From Aporrectodea caliginosa (taxonomy: Eukaryota > Annelida > Clitellata > Crassiclitellata > Lumbricidae): a DNA stretch of 64,000 nucleotides. This document shows positions 35,359-45,392 of the stretch, one piece after another. The notes below the pieces were generated by a model, which saw only the letters and a program-made list of their open reading frames with translations, was not told the DNA's origin and did not search any database. The position numbers and the translations under genes are program-made. The stretch's first letter is position 1; each line of letters starts with the position of its first letter. The DNA is taken from contig JACEVL010000018.1 of assembly GCA_020284085.1 (NCBI GenBank), positions 924,001-988,000 of the forward strand, written 5' to 3'.

Positions 35359-36306
35359 CTATTGTGCGTCTGTCTGAAACTTTCCTCTGTTAAGTCCCAG
35401 GAAGCGACAGGCGTTGTCAGCAAGGATCTTGTCCTGAAACACATTTCACAGATATCAAACTCTATCTCACACCTTCTATAACGCCGTTTGTATAAAGTAT
35501 AATGCATTTGAGTACCAATTGATGATCGATAGGCACCAAATCTAATCTATCGCCTTCTGTCGTACTGTCAGTAGGCCTATTATCGTAATTTACAAGCCAT
35601 CATTCTTCAAGCGATACCGTAGTTACAGTCGATATCCGTTTGGATGATGTGTCTAGTCGAAAACTTCTAGGTCAGGTCTCAGATGGATTTCAAGGACATG
35701 GGTATAGATGTCTTTATTTACTAGTATTGGTATAGACGTCACATTCCCTCTGCTTTAGTCACTGACTTGGCCTTATTCAGTCTATGACAACAGGACTTAG
35801 GTCTACCGTTGATATTCTGGACCAACCCTCGGCGATGATGCAGCGCTCGTGAATAAGCTGGTGCCCTTTACTTTAGCGTAGCAATTTGGAAATTTGGAGA
35901 TTGCGATTGCGATTATGGTGAATGAGCAATTTAAATAGGTAGGCAGTCAGTGTTTCCTTTCTAACACCTTAGCGACAAGAGTCTAATAAAAGTGACATGG
36001 AAACCAATGGAGCTCGTCGTGAGAGAGTTAAGAGTTTATCTGGCCTTCCACATTTGGCCTTGATCTTGCCTTCGTTGATTTTGAGTAAGCACTCTTTTAA
36101 GAAAAGAAAAGGAAAGAGAAAACAGTAAAAAGAAAGTACGACTAAAATCTGTTTTCCTGCCTTGAGTCGGTGGTCAAAATCGTCCATTGACTCCACGAGT
36201 TTTCCGGCTTCCAATTCGCCGAGTGGAAAAGGATAATCGGTGCCCAAAACGACTTTGTCCTGGAAAACAGTCAGCACGCAACCCTTGATTAGGCCTATTG
36301 AGTTTT

Positions 36307-36351
<45 letters not shown>

Positions 36352-39300
36352 GCCATCATTATCATCAGAACAGCCCCATCTCAGAACATGACGCAGGCGC
36401 TCGTGAATAAGCTGGTGCCCTGCGCTTAGGTTTTAAGTAGCACTTTAGAAAATGCGGAAGACTACGATTACGATTTCTCATGCCTCAGATTCAACCTTTG
36501 GCACGTCTGTGTCTTGCTAATATTGAGCACTAATGAACTCAGTGTGATTCTCGATAACGATAACGAAAATGTTCGTTAACGAAAATAAAATGATTTCGTT
36601 AACGACAACTATAACTATAACTAAAAATATCATTAACTATAACTATAACTATAACGAAAATAACAATAACGAAAATTGAACTTTATTTTCGTTAATGCAA
36701 AAAATAAAAATAGGAAGTGCAATATGGACGATTCGACATAGGCTAAATGAGAATAAAAAATTTGCGATATTTTTATTATGCAATTTGTCAGTTACTTTGA
36801 AAACTCGTGTATTCATGAAGCTGAATGCACCCATGCTTCAAAGGCTTTCAAAGCTCTGAGCAAATTGTGAAACAGCGTGTTAATACGCACAATTTTGCTT
36901 ATAGCCTTAATTATTGTAACTAAGTAGTAACTAAAATTAACTAAAATAAAAATCCATTAACTATAACTATAACTATAACTAAAAAATAATACTAACTATA
37001 ACTAAAACTATAACTAAAATAAAAAACAATAACTATAACTGTAACTATAACTAAAATAAAATCTGTAAGGAGAATCACACTGAATGAACTTTGTACGAAA
37101 ATTTATCATCAAATAACATCACAGATGTATTGCATAGCTTTGTATTGTATTGTATTGAATTGTATTGTACTGTATTGCATTCCATTGTATTGTATTGTAC
37201 CAGTATATTATAAAGGTGTTGTGAAATTGTTCTGTTACAGTTACATAAGATGATAAGACGACACGCATCGTTACCTCTCCAATGACATCGACAAGGAATC
37301 GCAGAGACCGTGCGTCATGGACGAGTGAGTCGCAGAAGACTCGACTCAGCTGCGACTTGGGACTGACGGTCGTATTGACTGCGCACAGATCGGGTCTGAC
37401 GTGGAATCCGTGGTCAATACGACCGATCGTAAAAGGAATGCAGCCACCTAGAACATAATTATGCACTGGCGACATAAGAGCATTGCCAACATGAAGAAAT
37501 GGCAACATGAATAATTCTGCCGTCTGTTTCACTGGATTGAGGTCTATACGAAAGGTCAGACACATCTGTAAAATTATTTACGATGCTAAACGGAAAAGGA
37601 ACGGCAATACGAAGAAATGGTAGCATGAAGAATAGGCTGCATGAAGAAATGGCAACACGGAGAAATGACAGCATGAAGAATAGTCTGAGCATGAAGAATA
37701 GGCGCTATATGAATTTAGATTAGGTCAGATCCGTGCGTGGTGATGAGTACGGTCCACATAATATATTCATCTGCACAGGAACCTACCTCCATGAGCAAAG
37801 CAAATTCGAAGGTTCGGGTATTTTTGGAGGACTCCACCAAAGATCATGGAGCATAGAGCCAACGTTGTTTCCGACGGCATACCTGTACAGGTGTAAACAA
37901 TAAACAACAGTTCATCGTCTGTTAGGAGTATCTCATTTTAGTTTACTCCAGCACTAGCTAAAGGTTTGTGTAATTTTCTAACCTAAGCTGGTAAACGTTT
38001 GCGTAGGTGTTTCCGTGGGCTTGCGCCTGATCTACTGGATGTTGACCTGATTACGGCTATGTGTAGGCTAAATGCACCATCCGTTGAAGCCTTACGCAAT
38101 AGACATCGGCGCAATAGAAGTTACTAATTATAGCTAACCATAACCATAATAGCTACTAATAGCTACTAATTAGATATTCTAACGTACCGACAAGCCACGG
38201 GAGGAAGTACTTCTGCATTCTCCCGCCCATCTCCATGTCCCATGGATGGACGAATATCGCACAGTCGTTCTCCTCAGCTGCCTGTATCGAAGAAAAACAG
38301 CCGATCAGATGCATAAGAAACGTTTCTTCGTATACGTTTATGAAAATCACATCGATTCCAATCACGCAAAGAAAAATTACAAAGTGAATAGAAATCTTGT
38401 AACACACTCTCTCGGCTCCACAAAATGCGAACAGTTTAAATCAATGTATTGTGATACAAAAATACACCTATTACAATCATGTCATGTCATGTCATGATCA
38501 TGTCTGCGTCACCGATTTAATATCGCTAAATAATGGGCTATTTAAATGAAGGAATTTTACCTAAATCTAAGTCTATAAAATTATAAATGTTACTTGTAAA
38601 CTGAAACCAAATGCAGTTTCTCACAGCGAAAACTGAGTCCAGTTCCGGAGCATCAAGATTCCAATCGTTTACGTGGGACCCTATTTGCACGCCTGGAAAA
38701 CCTGGAAGAAGACATGGAAGAGAGAATAGAGACCATGAAATTCTCTGGAAATATGACCCACAGCGCAATTCCAGTGTAAAATTCTATAACAATGATATTC
38801 CAAAAACAGCGCAAATGGAACATGAAATTTTGTGAAAATATAATTTAATCACAGCGTAAATAGAGCGTCAAATTCGACGAAAATAATATTTCAAAGACAG
38901 CTCAAGCAGACCGTGAAATTCTTTTAAATTCTGGCTCAGGTACAGCACATTCGCGCGTATAATTAAGTGAAAATAATATTTAAAAACAGTGCAAGTATAC
39001 ACAATGAAATTCTGTGAAAATATTACTCCAACAACGCGCAAGTGAAACGTGAAATTTAGTGCAAATTTATTCTAGCACAGCTCAGGTAGAGCGTAAAATT
39101 CAGTTAAATACGATAAATTCCCTTTGTAAGCGTCTCAACCAGAGGCTGGACAGTGTAGTGTTTAGCGTGCTGGACTGTCAATCGAGAGGTCTGCAGAGGT
39201 TCAAATTCCCGCCAGAAATTTGTTTAGATATTTCTGCACCACTTGCGCCCCCTAGCCAACTCAGCTATAGTAAGTACATTGACCGTACACTGTCGGTGGG

Positions 39301-39752
39301 AAGATGAGACGGCGAGGGAGAGGACTAGCCACCCGCCCTCATATGCCGAGGCTAAGTAAATGAAGTCGCTAACACTTCATACCCATGGATGCCTCAGGGC
39401 TAGCTCAAGGGACTGCTCGTCTTCTCTTCAACTATATAGAGGCTGTTACAGAGGCTGTGAAATCGTTACATGATCACTGGATAGTTACCTAGTTCGTGTC
39501 TGCATCTTTTCATCTCTTGTATGGCCAGTTCCGGTGCCTGCATTGGCAGCGTGCCAAGACCAACGAACCGTGTCGGATGCTTCAATACAGTGCGCGCCAG
39601 GTCATCGTTCAGAATCCGACACAGGTCAAGTGTGTCATCGGGTTTCGCCTGTTGGCATGTTGAGCAGTAAGGACATCACCGAATTAAACGATTCGCAGAG
39701 TGATTGGTTAGGCTGCTAATGTTATTATTATTTATTATTATTACTATCGCCA

Positions 39753-39791
<39 letters not shown>

Positions 39792-42700
39792 GTCATCATC
39801 ATCATCATCATCATCATCAATGATATATTCGTTTAGTAGGAAAATCAGTTGACACACCGCCACTGGAACATCATCATCGTCATCATCATCATCATCATTA
39901 TTTTTTTAAATTACTCTGATGTACTTCATTCCCCCAGGGTTTAATTATTTTAGCCAAAGGATGAAATCCAGATGGTGTCTAAAACTACTTTAAACAAGGG
40001 AGACACCACAACCAGAGGCGAAAATCTATACATAACTTTGGGGGGGGACAGAGCACCTACGAGGGCCAGATTTTGGGGGGACAGCAGGGCTTAAGTCAAA
40101 ACTTTGGGGGGGAACTGTCCCCCCTGTCCCCCCCCCATGATTTACGCCACTGACCACAACGCAACGTTAGCAAATATGCTTCTGTCCTGCCCTTATGATC
40201 TAATCTAATCCAACGACTTATATAGCGCCGTTATCATAATACCCAAAACATCAGTCGATAGTCGGACGAAATGGCAACCAGACATCAGAAGCCAGGTCAA
40301 AAAGTAAGTAACGCTTTACAAATTTGGAATTTACAATTACGATAGTAAGTCCTTGTCTTCGTTCAACGTTAAGTCTTACCAACCCAGTAGCTGAACATGA
40401 CGGGAACCGTCGACAGAACCTGGACGTCGACGCCTACAACAACAACAACATCATCATCGTGGTCGTCGTCGTCATCATCACCAAATTCATCATCAACAGC
40501 AACTATGGAACTGACATAGAACCGACAGAGGAACAGAATAAGCAACTCTTTTCGATTAGATAAGATTACGTTAGGCTATGTTAGACTAGATTAGGATTAA
40601 CCCAGACTAGATTACATTAGACTAGATTAAACAGACTAGGTTAGATTTGATTAGATTATCAGTTGATCTGGACTGAATCTGACTAGACTGAGCTGTATTG
40701 AACCAGATGAGACTAAACTGGACTAAACTAGATAAGATCAGCTTTGATTTCGATAGGATTATATGCGATTAGATTAGATTAGATTAGCTTAGATTAGATC
40801 GTCTGTGTGTGAACCTGTTTCGTTCATTTCCTTGAGCCTGACCTCGGGGTTCCAGCAGTTCTCCTCGACCCTTCGAAAGAACTTTCCATCTCTGACCATA
40901 TCGGCCGTACAACAACCTGCAGCGCAGTCGTCCGGTCTCTTCTCCAGCTGAACCCATCCGCCGTATCCATAGCGCTGATTTTAAACACACACAGGTATAG
41001 CCTACTGTATACAATATTCAGCGTAATTAAAAAGGTAAGACAACACGGGGTAGAATGAAGGTCAATAAACGACAAGCACGGTAGGGATAAGCGAAGTAAG
41101 AGGGTAAACGAAGGCAATAACAAGGTAGACAGATAAGACGGGTGTAACAACAGCAAGGATATATGACAGGAAAGATAGTGGAGGTAAGACCAAGAGAAGT
41201 GAGACAATGAAGTGAAGGTAAGGGCGAGATTATAGACACGCAACAGGGCCTAGACGTTAAAATGAAGGCAAAGGTAAGACAAAGACAATTGAGGTAGGGT
41301 AAACCATAAACGTGAAGGTACGTCAAAGCCAGACGTATAGCGGCATGAGGGATATTGGAGCAAGGAGCTTGCACCAGGCCGTGCCAGTCGATGAGCTTAA
41401 TCTACAGAGGTCCTATGGTTTAACTGTGTGTCGCGGACGCCGTATACTCGGCTGCTGCGCATTCCTCGACTTCAGTCCAACACGAGGGCATTTATTTACG
41501 ATTAGCAGAACTTCAACTTGGGGCAAAGTTCGTGTATGGGGCAGGGCGAGAGCCTGGTTAGGTTACTAGGTTCTGTACTGGACCCCTTCCAACAACATCA
41601 CAACATATGTTCCTCGTAAGGCGCTGTTAAACTGTCCACATACATTATATAGAGAGGCGGTAAGTGAATGTCTCTCTGTCTCTGTTTCTGTCTTTTAATC
41701 GTAATCGTAATCTCCAAACTTCTTAATGGCCACTCGAAAGCCAAGCGCAGGGCCCCAACTTATTCACGAGCGCTCCATCGAGTCAAAGGGCATAGTCAGC
41801 TGTCTATTTTTTTCAAATATTAGCGCATGTCTTGCTATTAAAACGCTACTTCCTGGTGAACCCGATGTAATGTATGCCTAATACAAACGTAAGTCTCCGA
41901 AATGGCTTTAGACAAAGTTACGTCAGAGAGACCAGCTTATAATATTATGACGGCGCTATATAAAGTCAGATCGCAACAACCAGGCTGTTGAGATCAGTTT
42001 CAGTGCCAGGTCAGAATCCGGGGTCAGAGTTCGAGAGAGACATATGGTGCAGGGGCAAAGGTTGGATAACAATCACGATGGCAAAATGGCGGTCGTCGGA
42101 CGGTTGTCCAGGATCAGATACAGCTGCATGAGTGAAACTCCGTAATCCAAATCTCGAGATTTCTATATCGCCCAAAAAATCAAGGTCGCGAGAACTATAG
42201 CTTATTCACAGGCGCTCAGTCAAAACAAAATGGATAGGGCCTCGTCAGTCTCAGTTAGGATCAAAATCCATCGAAAGGGTCATTCAGACAGACGATGATG
42301 TTTAGAATTGAAGCGGCGAGAGAGAGGTAGTCTCAGGAAGGGGGCCGTCCATAAATGACGTCACGCACCTAGGGGGGAGGGGGTCGGAAATTTGTGACGA
42401 AGTGTGACATGGGGAGGGGCTCAGCGAAGTGTGACGTCACACCAGGTCTGTGTAATTAAATTTAACAATTAACAACATTTTAAGTTTAAAATAAAAGCAC
42501 TAATTTTGAGTATTAAAATTTTCATATTTTTTTATTATTTTAATGTATACGGGCACCATTATTAATAATTTTCTAATTATTTAAATATTTTTCACCATCC
42601 GATTTTTAAATACTTATTACAATGACAATAAATGGGATTTGAAACATGTTTTATTATCAAGTGGAAATTTGGTTTTAGGGGGTCAGAGCTTTGTGACGTC

Positions 42701-43206
42701 ATTTTTCAGGGGGTGTGACTTTTTGTGACGAAGTGTGACATGGGGGAGGGGGGGTCAAAAATCGGCCAAAATAGCGTGACGTCATTTATGGACGGCCCCT
42801 AGGGGCCGTAGGGCCTACGGAGATGAGGTGGAATCAGGATAGGATTTGTGGGAAAGGAAACTCTCAAGAGGAAGGGTGAGTAGAAGAGGTGACAGTAGAC
42901 TATTAGTCTGATTAGAGAACTGATGGGTTCTTTCAGAATTTCGTTAACATCTGGCGCAGCATAAAGGAGAGGTTTAAAATTGATAAGAGACGACGCTTGG
43001 CAGAGGTATGAGGCTGAAATAGCAGGCCTTGATCTAGGCAGTTGGATATATATATACCTAATTAGATAGGTATTTACCTTGCCTCTTCTTTAGAACCGGT
43101 ATTTAGATAGGTATTTACCTTACCTCCTTTAGACAGGCATTTACCGTACCTCTTTAAGATCCGGCCAACTGTCGGGTAGAATGTGGCTATGTACGTCGAT
43201 CTTCAT
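35359..43206 (-). CDS. ACMSD: 2-amino-3-carboxymuconate-6-semialdehyde decarboxylase (ACMSD), 10 exons
   Basis: Cytosolic zinc amidohydrolase-family enzyme that decarboxylates ACMS in the kynurenine pathway, diverting tryptophan carbon away from quinolinate and NAD synthesis. Minus-strand exons: 43206-43150, 40974-40815, 40433-40384, 39648-39489, 38701-38625, 38281-38188, 37882-37787, 37447-37275, 36259-36161, 35433-35359. They total 1,041 bases (346 residues; the human protein is 336) with every phase consistent. Start MKIDVHSHILP gives the metal ligands His6 and His8; the others are His180 (FVHPWD), His230 (CFAHGGG) and Asp297 (GTDYPFPLGE). RYGYGGWVQL, STVPVMFSYW, GFPGVQIGSHVN and GRIDHGFHVRPDL are also characteristic. 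A Cys-containing insertion of several residues lies near residues 35-45. Nine introns; the last appears to start with GC (CTCAAG|GCAGGA). All ligands are present, so it should be active. Confidence 0.97.
35838..35925 (+). repeat. dispersed repeat, GCGCTCGTGAATAAGCTGGT type
   Basis: GCGCTCGTGAATAAGCTGGT followed by GCCC, a GCAATTTGGAAATTTGGAGA segment and a GATTGCGATT tail. Lies in the last ACMSD intron. A plus-strand sister is at 36393-36475, minus-strand copies at 41695-41775 and 48056-48130. Confidence 0.8.
36308..36356. repeat. CAT trinucleotide microsatellite
   Basis: Uninterrupted (CAT)n of about 15 units in an ACMSD intron. Confidence 0.95.
36393..36475 (+). repeat. dispersed repeat, GCGCTCGTGAATAAGCTGGT type
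   Basis: Second plus-strand copy: GGCGCTCGTGAATAAGCTGG, TGCCCTGCGCTTAGG, TTTTAAGTAGC and ACTACGATTACGATTTC tail. Ends about 65 bases before a hAT element. Confidence 0.8.
36540..37082. mobile_element. non-autonomous hAT-type element filled with TAACTA hexamers
   Basis: Target-site duplication AATGAACT at 36532-36539 and 37083-37090; terminal inverted repeat CAGTGTGATTCTC / GAGAATCACACTG. The flanks of the interior are built of CGTTAACGA/AACGATAACGA and ACTATAACTATAACTA words, the middle is ordinary AT-rich DNA. 543 bp, no coding capacity. It lies in an ACMSD intron. Confidence 0.95.
37138..37200. repeat. TATTG pentanucleotide microsatellite
   Basis: About 12 imperfect GTATT units, 75 bases downstream of the donor of ACMSD exon 37447-37275. 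Confidence 0.9.
37465..37710. repeat. degenerate minisatellite (ATGAAGAAATGGCAACA type)
   Basis: Repeated ATGAAGAAATGGCAACA and GCATGAAGAATAG words in imperfect 16- to 22-base steps, starting about 20 bases upstream of the acceptor of ACMSD exon 37447-37275 in transcript terms. Confidence 0.6.
38755..39118. repeat. degenerate 45-bp minisatellite
   Basis: About eight units of 43-48 bases, each starting near ACAGCGCAA and containing GTGAAATTCTGTGAAAATA. It lies in the ACMSD intron between 39489 and 38701, directly followed by a SINE. Confidence 0.75.
39145..39430 (+). repeat. tRNA-derived SINE copy
   Basis: GTGTAGTGTTTAGCGTGC (A box), CTGGACTGTCAATCGAGAGG, a B box AGGTTCAAATTCCC, AGAAATTTGTTTAGATATTT, the GTACACTGTCGGTGGGAAGA body and the GCTAGCTCAAGGGACTGCTC tail. 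Close to the 59908-60194 copy. It occupies the ACMSD intron just downstream of exon 39648-39489. Confidence 0.9.
39750..39902. repeat. CAT trinucleotide microsatellite (two blocks)
   Basis: (CAT)n at about 39754-39818 and again at 39870-39898, separated by unique sequence. Confidence 0.95.
40013..40152. mobile_element. 140-bp hAT-type MITE with G/C runs
   Basis: Target-site duplication ACCACAAC at 40005-40012 and 40153-40160; imperfect terminal inverted repeat CAGAGGCGAAAATC / GATTTACGCCACTG. The interior has four G runs of 5-9 bases and a matching C run (TGTCCCCCCTGTCCCCCCCC), so the strand can fold back or form G-quadruplexes. Located in an ACMSD intron. Confidence 0.92.
40560..40800. repeat. 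degenerate (GATTA)n pentanucleotide repeat
   Basis: TTAGATTAGATTAG and TTAGACTAGATTA words fill the segment up to the donor of the ACMSD exon 40974-40815. Confidence 0.85.
41690..42010 (-). repeat. minus-strand dispersed repeat and SINE-like fragments
   Basis: 41695-41775 is the minus-strand copy of the GAATAAG repeat (plus strand: AATCGTAATCGTAATCTCC ... CTTATTCACGAGCGCTCC). 41890-41985 repeats a TAAGTCTCCGAAATGGCTTT segment with GGAGACCAGCTTAT and GCGCTATATAAAGTC, as at 4040-4100. Confidence 0.65.
42133..42240 (-). repeat. dispersed short repeat (AGCGCCTGTGAATAAGC type), reverse copy
   Basis: Minus-strand counterpart of 30945-31035: CTTATTCACAGGCGCTCAGT then CAAAACAAAA at the right end, and CGTAATCCAAATCTCGAGAT on the left. 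Confidence 0.7.
42341..42800. mobile_element. MITE with GGCCGTCCATAAATGACGTC ends
   Basis: The left end GGGGCCGTCCATAAATGACG and the right end CGTCATTTATGGACGGCCCC are inverted copies; both then continue TCACG inward. Subterminal GAAGTGTGACATGGGG... and GAGGGGG words are repeated at both ends. The core (42450-42660) is AT-rich with no ORF. Target-site duplication not clear. It lies in ACMSD intron 1. Confidence 0.88.
43045..43150 (-). repeat. triplicated splice-donor region after ACMSD exon 1
   Basis: On the minus strand the real donor AAAGAG|GTACGGTAAATG (43150/43149) is followed by two imperfect copies in steps of about 30-45 bases: AAAGGAGGTAAGGTAAATAC and AAAGAAGAGGCAAGGTAAAT. The second copy, with GGTAAGG, is a better donor match than the real one. 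Confidence 0.75.
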
Positions 43207-44360
43207 TGTATCCTACTCACAACAGACTCTCTACCGTTTGTTAAATATCCTCCTCCAGTCTCCTAACAACTCCGAGATCGACTGAATCCGAGGTCCGTGC
43301 GAAATATATGGACTGTGTCTCGACCCAATGCGATTTTCCAGAGACATCAATCCCGACTGCGCACGCGCGGCCCCGCGCTGACTGTTAACAGCGCGAAACG
43401 AAAGAAACGCACAGGGGCTTGGAAGGATACACAAACGTATAGGGAAAGAGACTTACGGAGAAACAGCTGGACTGGGGTCGTTTGCCTGCCATAAATAGCT
43501 TGCATTGAATGCAAATGCGTTTAGGTTAAAGCGTTTTGCTAGTAGCGAGTTGTAAGAGCGACGACGGACGGTAGGCTACAGAGTGCTTTGATGGCAGTGG
43601 GGACTTGCAGGACACGTCCCCAAGGTGCAGGAATAAGGGTGCGGAGGGAGGCCTAAGAGTGCAGGCGCAAATTAGGGTTTAAATGTAAGAATTTTGGCGC
43701 GTTAATCTGGAGATGGGGTTGGGTGCGTGTCTGTTTATTCCATAGCCTTCTCTGTTGGGTAGATCTGGGTGACCCCATTGTCGTATACCCCATGACCCTA
43801 GAGACCCTTGGTATCAATTCAATGGTATGTGGTAATGAAGGGTAGTAAATGTTGCGCGCTGAAATTCAACAAAATGGCCTCAATATAGGCCCCTACCGAC
43901 TAATAAAATTATAGTCAAGTATAAAAGGATTTCCTGCCTTGAAGTATTAAAAGCCACTTTGATTACAGCGTCTAATAGACATTAGGCCTATTAATCATTA
44001 ATGGCTTGAACGTGTAGGCCTACGGATAAGCTCTTATATTACGCCTATACACGTAGCCTATAGCCTATAGGCATATGCAGATAGACCTTTGCACATAGAC
44101 ACTTGTAGGAACTACTTTTAGATCTACAGACCTTAACAAATGGCTTAACATACATAGATCTAGGCAGATTGACCCAGACTTTAGGTTCTAAAGTCCTACC
44201 AATGCACGAGTATCCGAGCATTGTTGACAGTAACGGAACTGAAGAGATGGTTTCTTGCACCGGGATGATGCGGTCTTCAGCATCAGTGTGTACCAGCAGC
44301 AGTAGCAGCAGTAAAAGCAGCTACTGTAGATTTCTGGACTTTGCACTTACTTGCTGTGTC
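43207..44360. other. region upstream of ACMSD
   Basis: Expected to hold the ACMSD 5' UTR and promoter (minus strand). A CpG-rich patch at 43355-43385 (GCACGCGCGGCCCCGCGC) stands out. No other gene was recognised; the open frames at 44045-44429 have no family motif. Confidence 0.4.
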
Positions 44361-44369
44361 CTGTTTACA

Positions 44370-44665
44370 GCGGTAGAGACGGAGACAGGCGTACACAGAG
44401 ACAGACAAACAGACAGGCGCACAAACTGAACCAGACAGAAACAGACAAACATGAAACAAGAGAAACAGATGGACACTATCCGGTTAATAAATACACTAAG
44501 ACACAAGATTGATGGGACAAAGGCCACAGACAGACAGACAGACAGACAGACGGACGGACGGACGAACGAACGGACAGAAATATAGACGGAAGGGTACATG
44601 TCTTTGTCTAGCAGACAGACGAACATACAGCCAGACAGAAGAGCAAACAAGCGGACGGACAGATG
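44370..44665. repeat. GACA/GACG tetranucleotide microsatellite, imperfect
   Basis: Blocks of ACAGACAGACAGACAG and GGACGGACGGACGAAC with interruptions. Source of the spurious Ser/Val/Cys-rich minus ORFs at 44321-44762. Confidence 0.85.
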
Positions 44666-44759
44666 GATGGAAGAATTGATACTTTTGACGAGGTGTAATT
44701 TGAAGCGACCATCGGCTGAAGCCTTGTGTGTCATGATAACATAACAGCCAGATAGAAGT

Positions 44760-44850
44760 CATTAGATTAGATTGGATTGGATTGGATTGGATTGGCCTAA
44801 ATTATATGAGATTAGCTGGGATTAGATTGGATTTGAGTAGATTAGACAGA
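44760..44850. repeat. GATTG/GATTA pentanucleotide repeat
   Basis: ATTAGATTGGATTGGATTGG and similar units followed by degenerate ATTAG words. Confidence 0.9.
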
Positions 44851-45234
44851 ACGATCTATATCAGCTGTAGGACGGGCGAAAGCCTATTGATGTAGCGCCA
44901 TCACTAAATCCGTGAACTGCTATAGCGCCAATTGGGGAAAGATAAGCAACGAAAATCGTTGGATTCCTCAAAAGCATTGACCGTAAAGTTACGAGTCTAA
45001 GAATAGCTTTGACTGTACTATAGCCTAACACATACTGTTCCTCTTCTAACAGCCTTAGGCCTATGTAGTGATAGTATGTACTCACGACCACAATACGATG
45101 GCCTTCGAAGTAGAAGCTCCTTTAAGATCTTTTACTATAGGCCCGCCGACCATGATAGGCCTATGTTGATGTACGTGCAAAATGAGTACTAAAATAAGCA
45201 TATACACTCACACATATATATGTATTATATTATA

Positions 45235-45300
45235 TATTACTATAAAGGACATATGTCTTTCTATCTATCTGTCTGTCTGTCTGTCTCTCTGTATGTCTGT
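45235..45300. repeat. CTGT microsatellite
   Basis: TATCTGTCTGTCTGTCTGTC block about 100 bases before the large fold-back element. Confidence 0.9.
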
Positions 45301-45392
45301 CTCTTCCAATGTCTCCAACGCTGTCTATCTGTCTCCCTCTTACTCTCCCCTATCCCTCCCCTCTTTCTCTAATTGGCGTATATATACAGACA

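Noticed and set aside
35969..36158. Continuation of the ACMSD frame past the GC donor to a stop at 35969
   Set aside because: The extension is hydrophobic and unlike any ACMSD C-terminus, whereas the exon at 35433-35359 restores the conserved ending.
44321..44762. Ser/Val/Cys-rich minus ORFs
   Set aside because: Translation of the imperfect GACA/GACG microsatellite.
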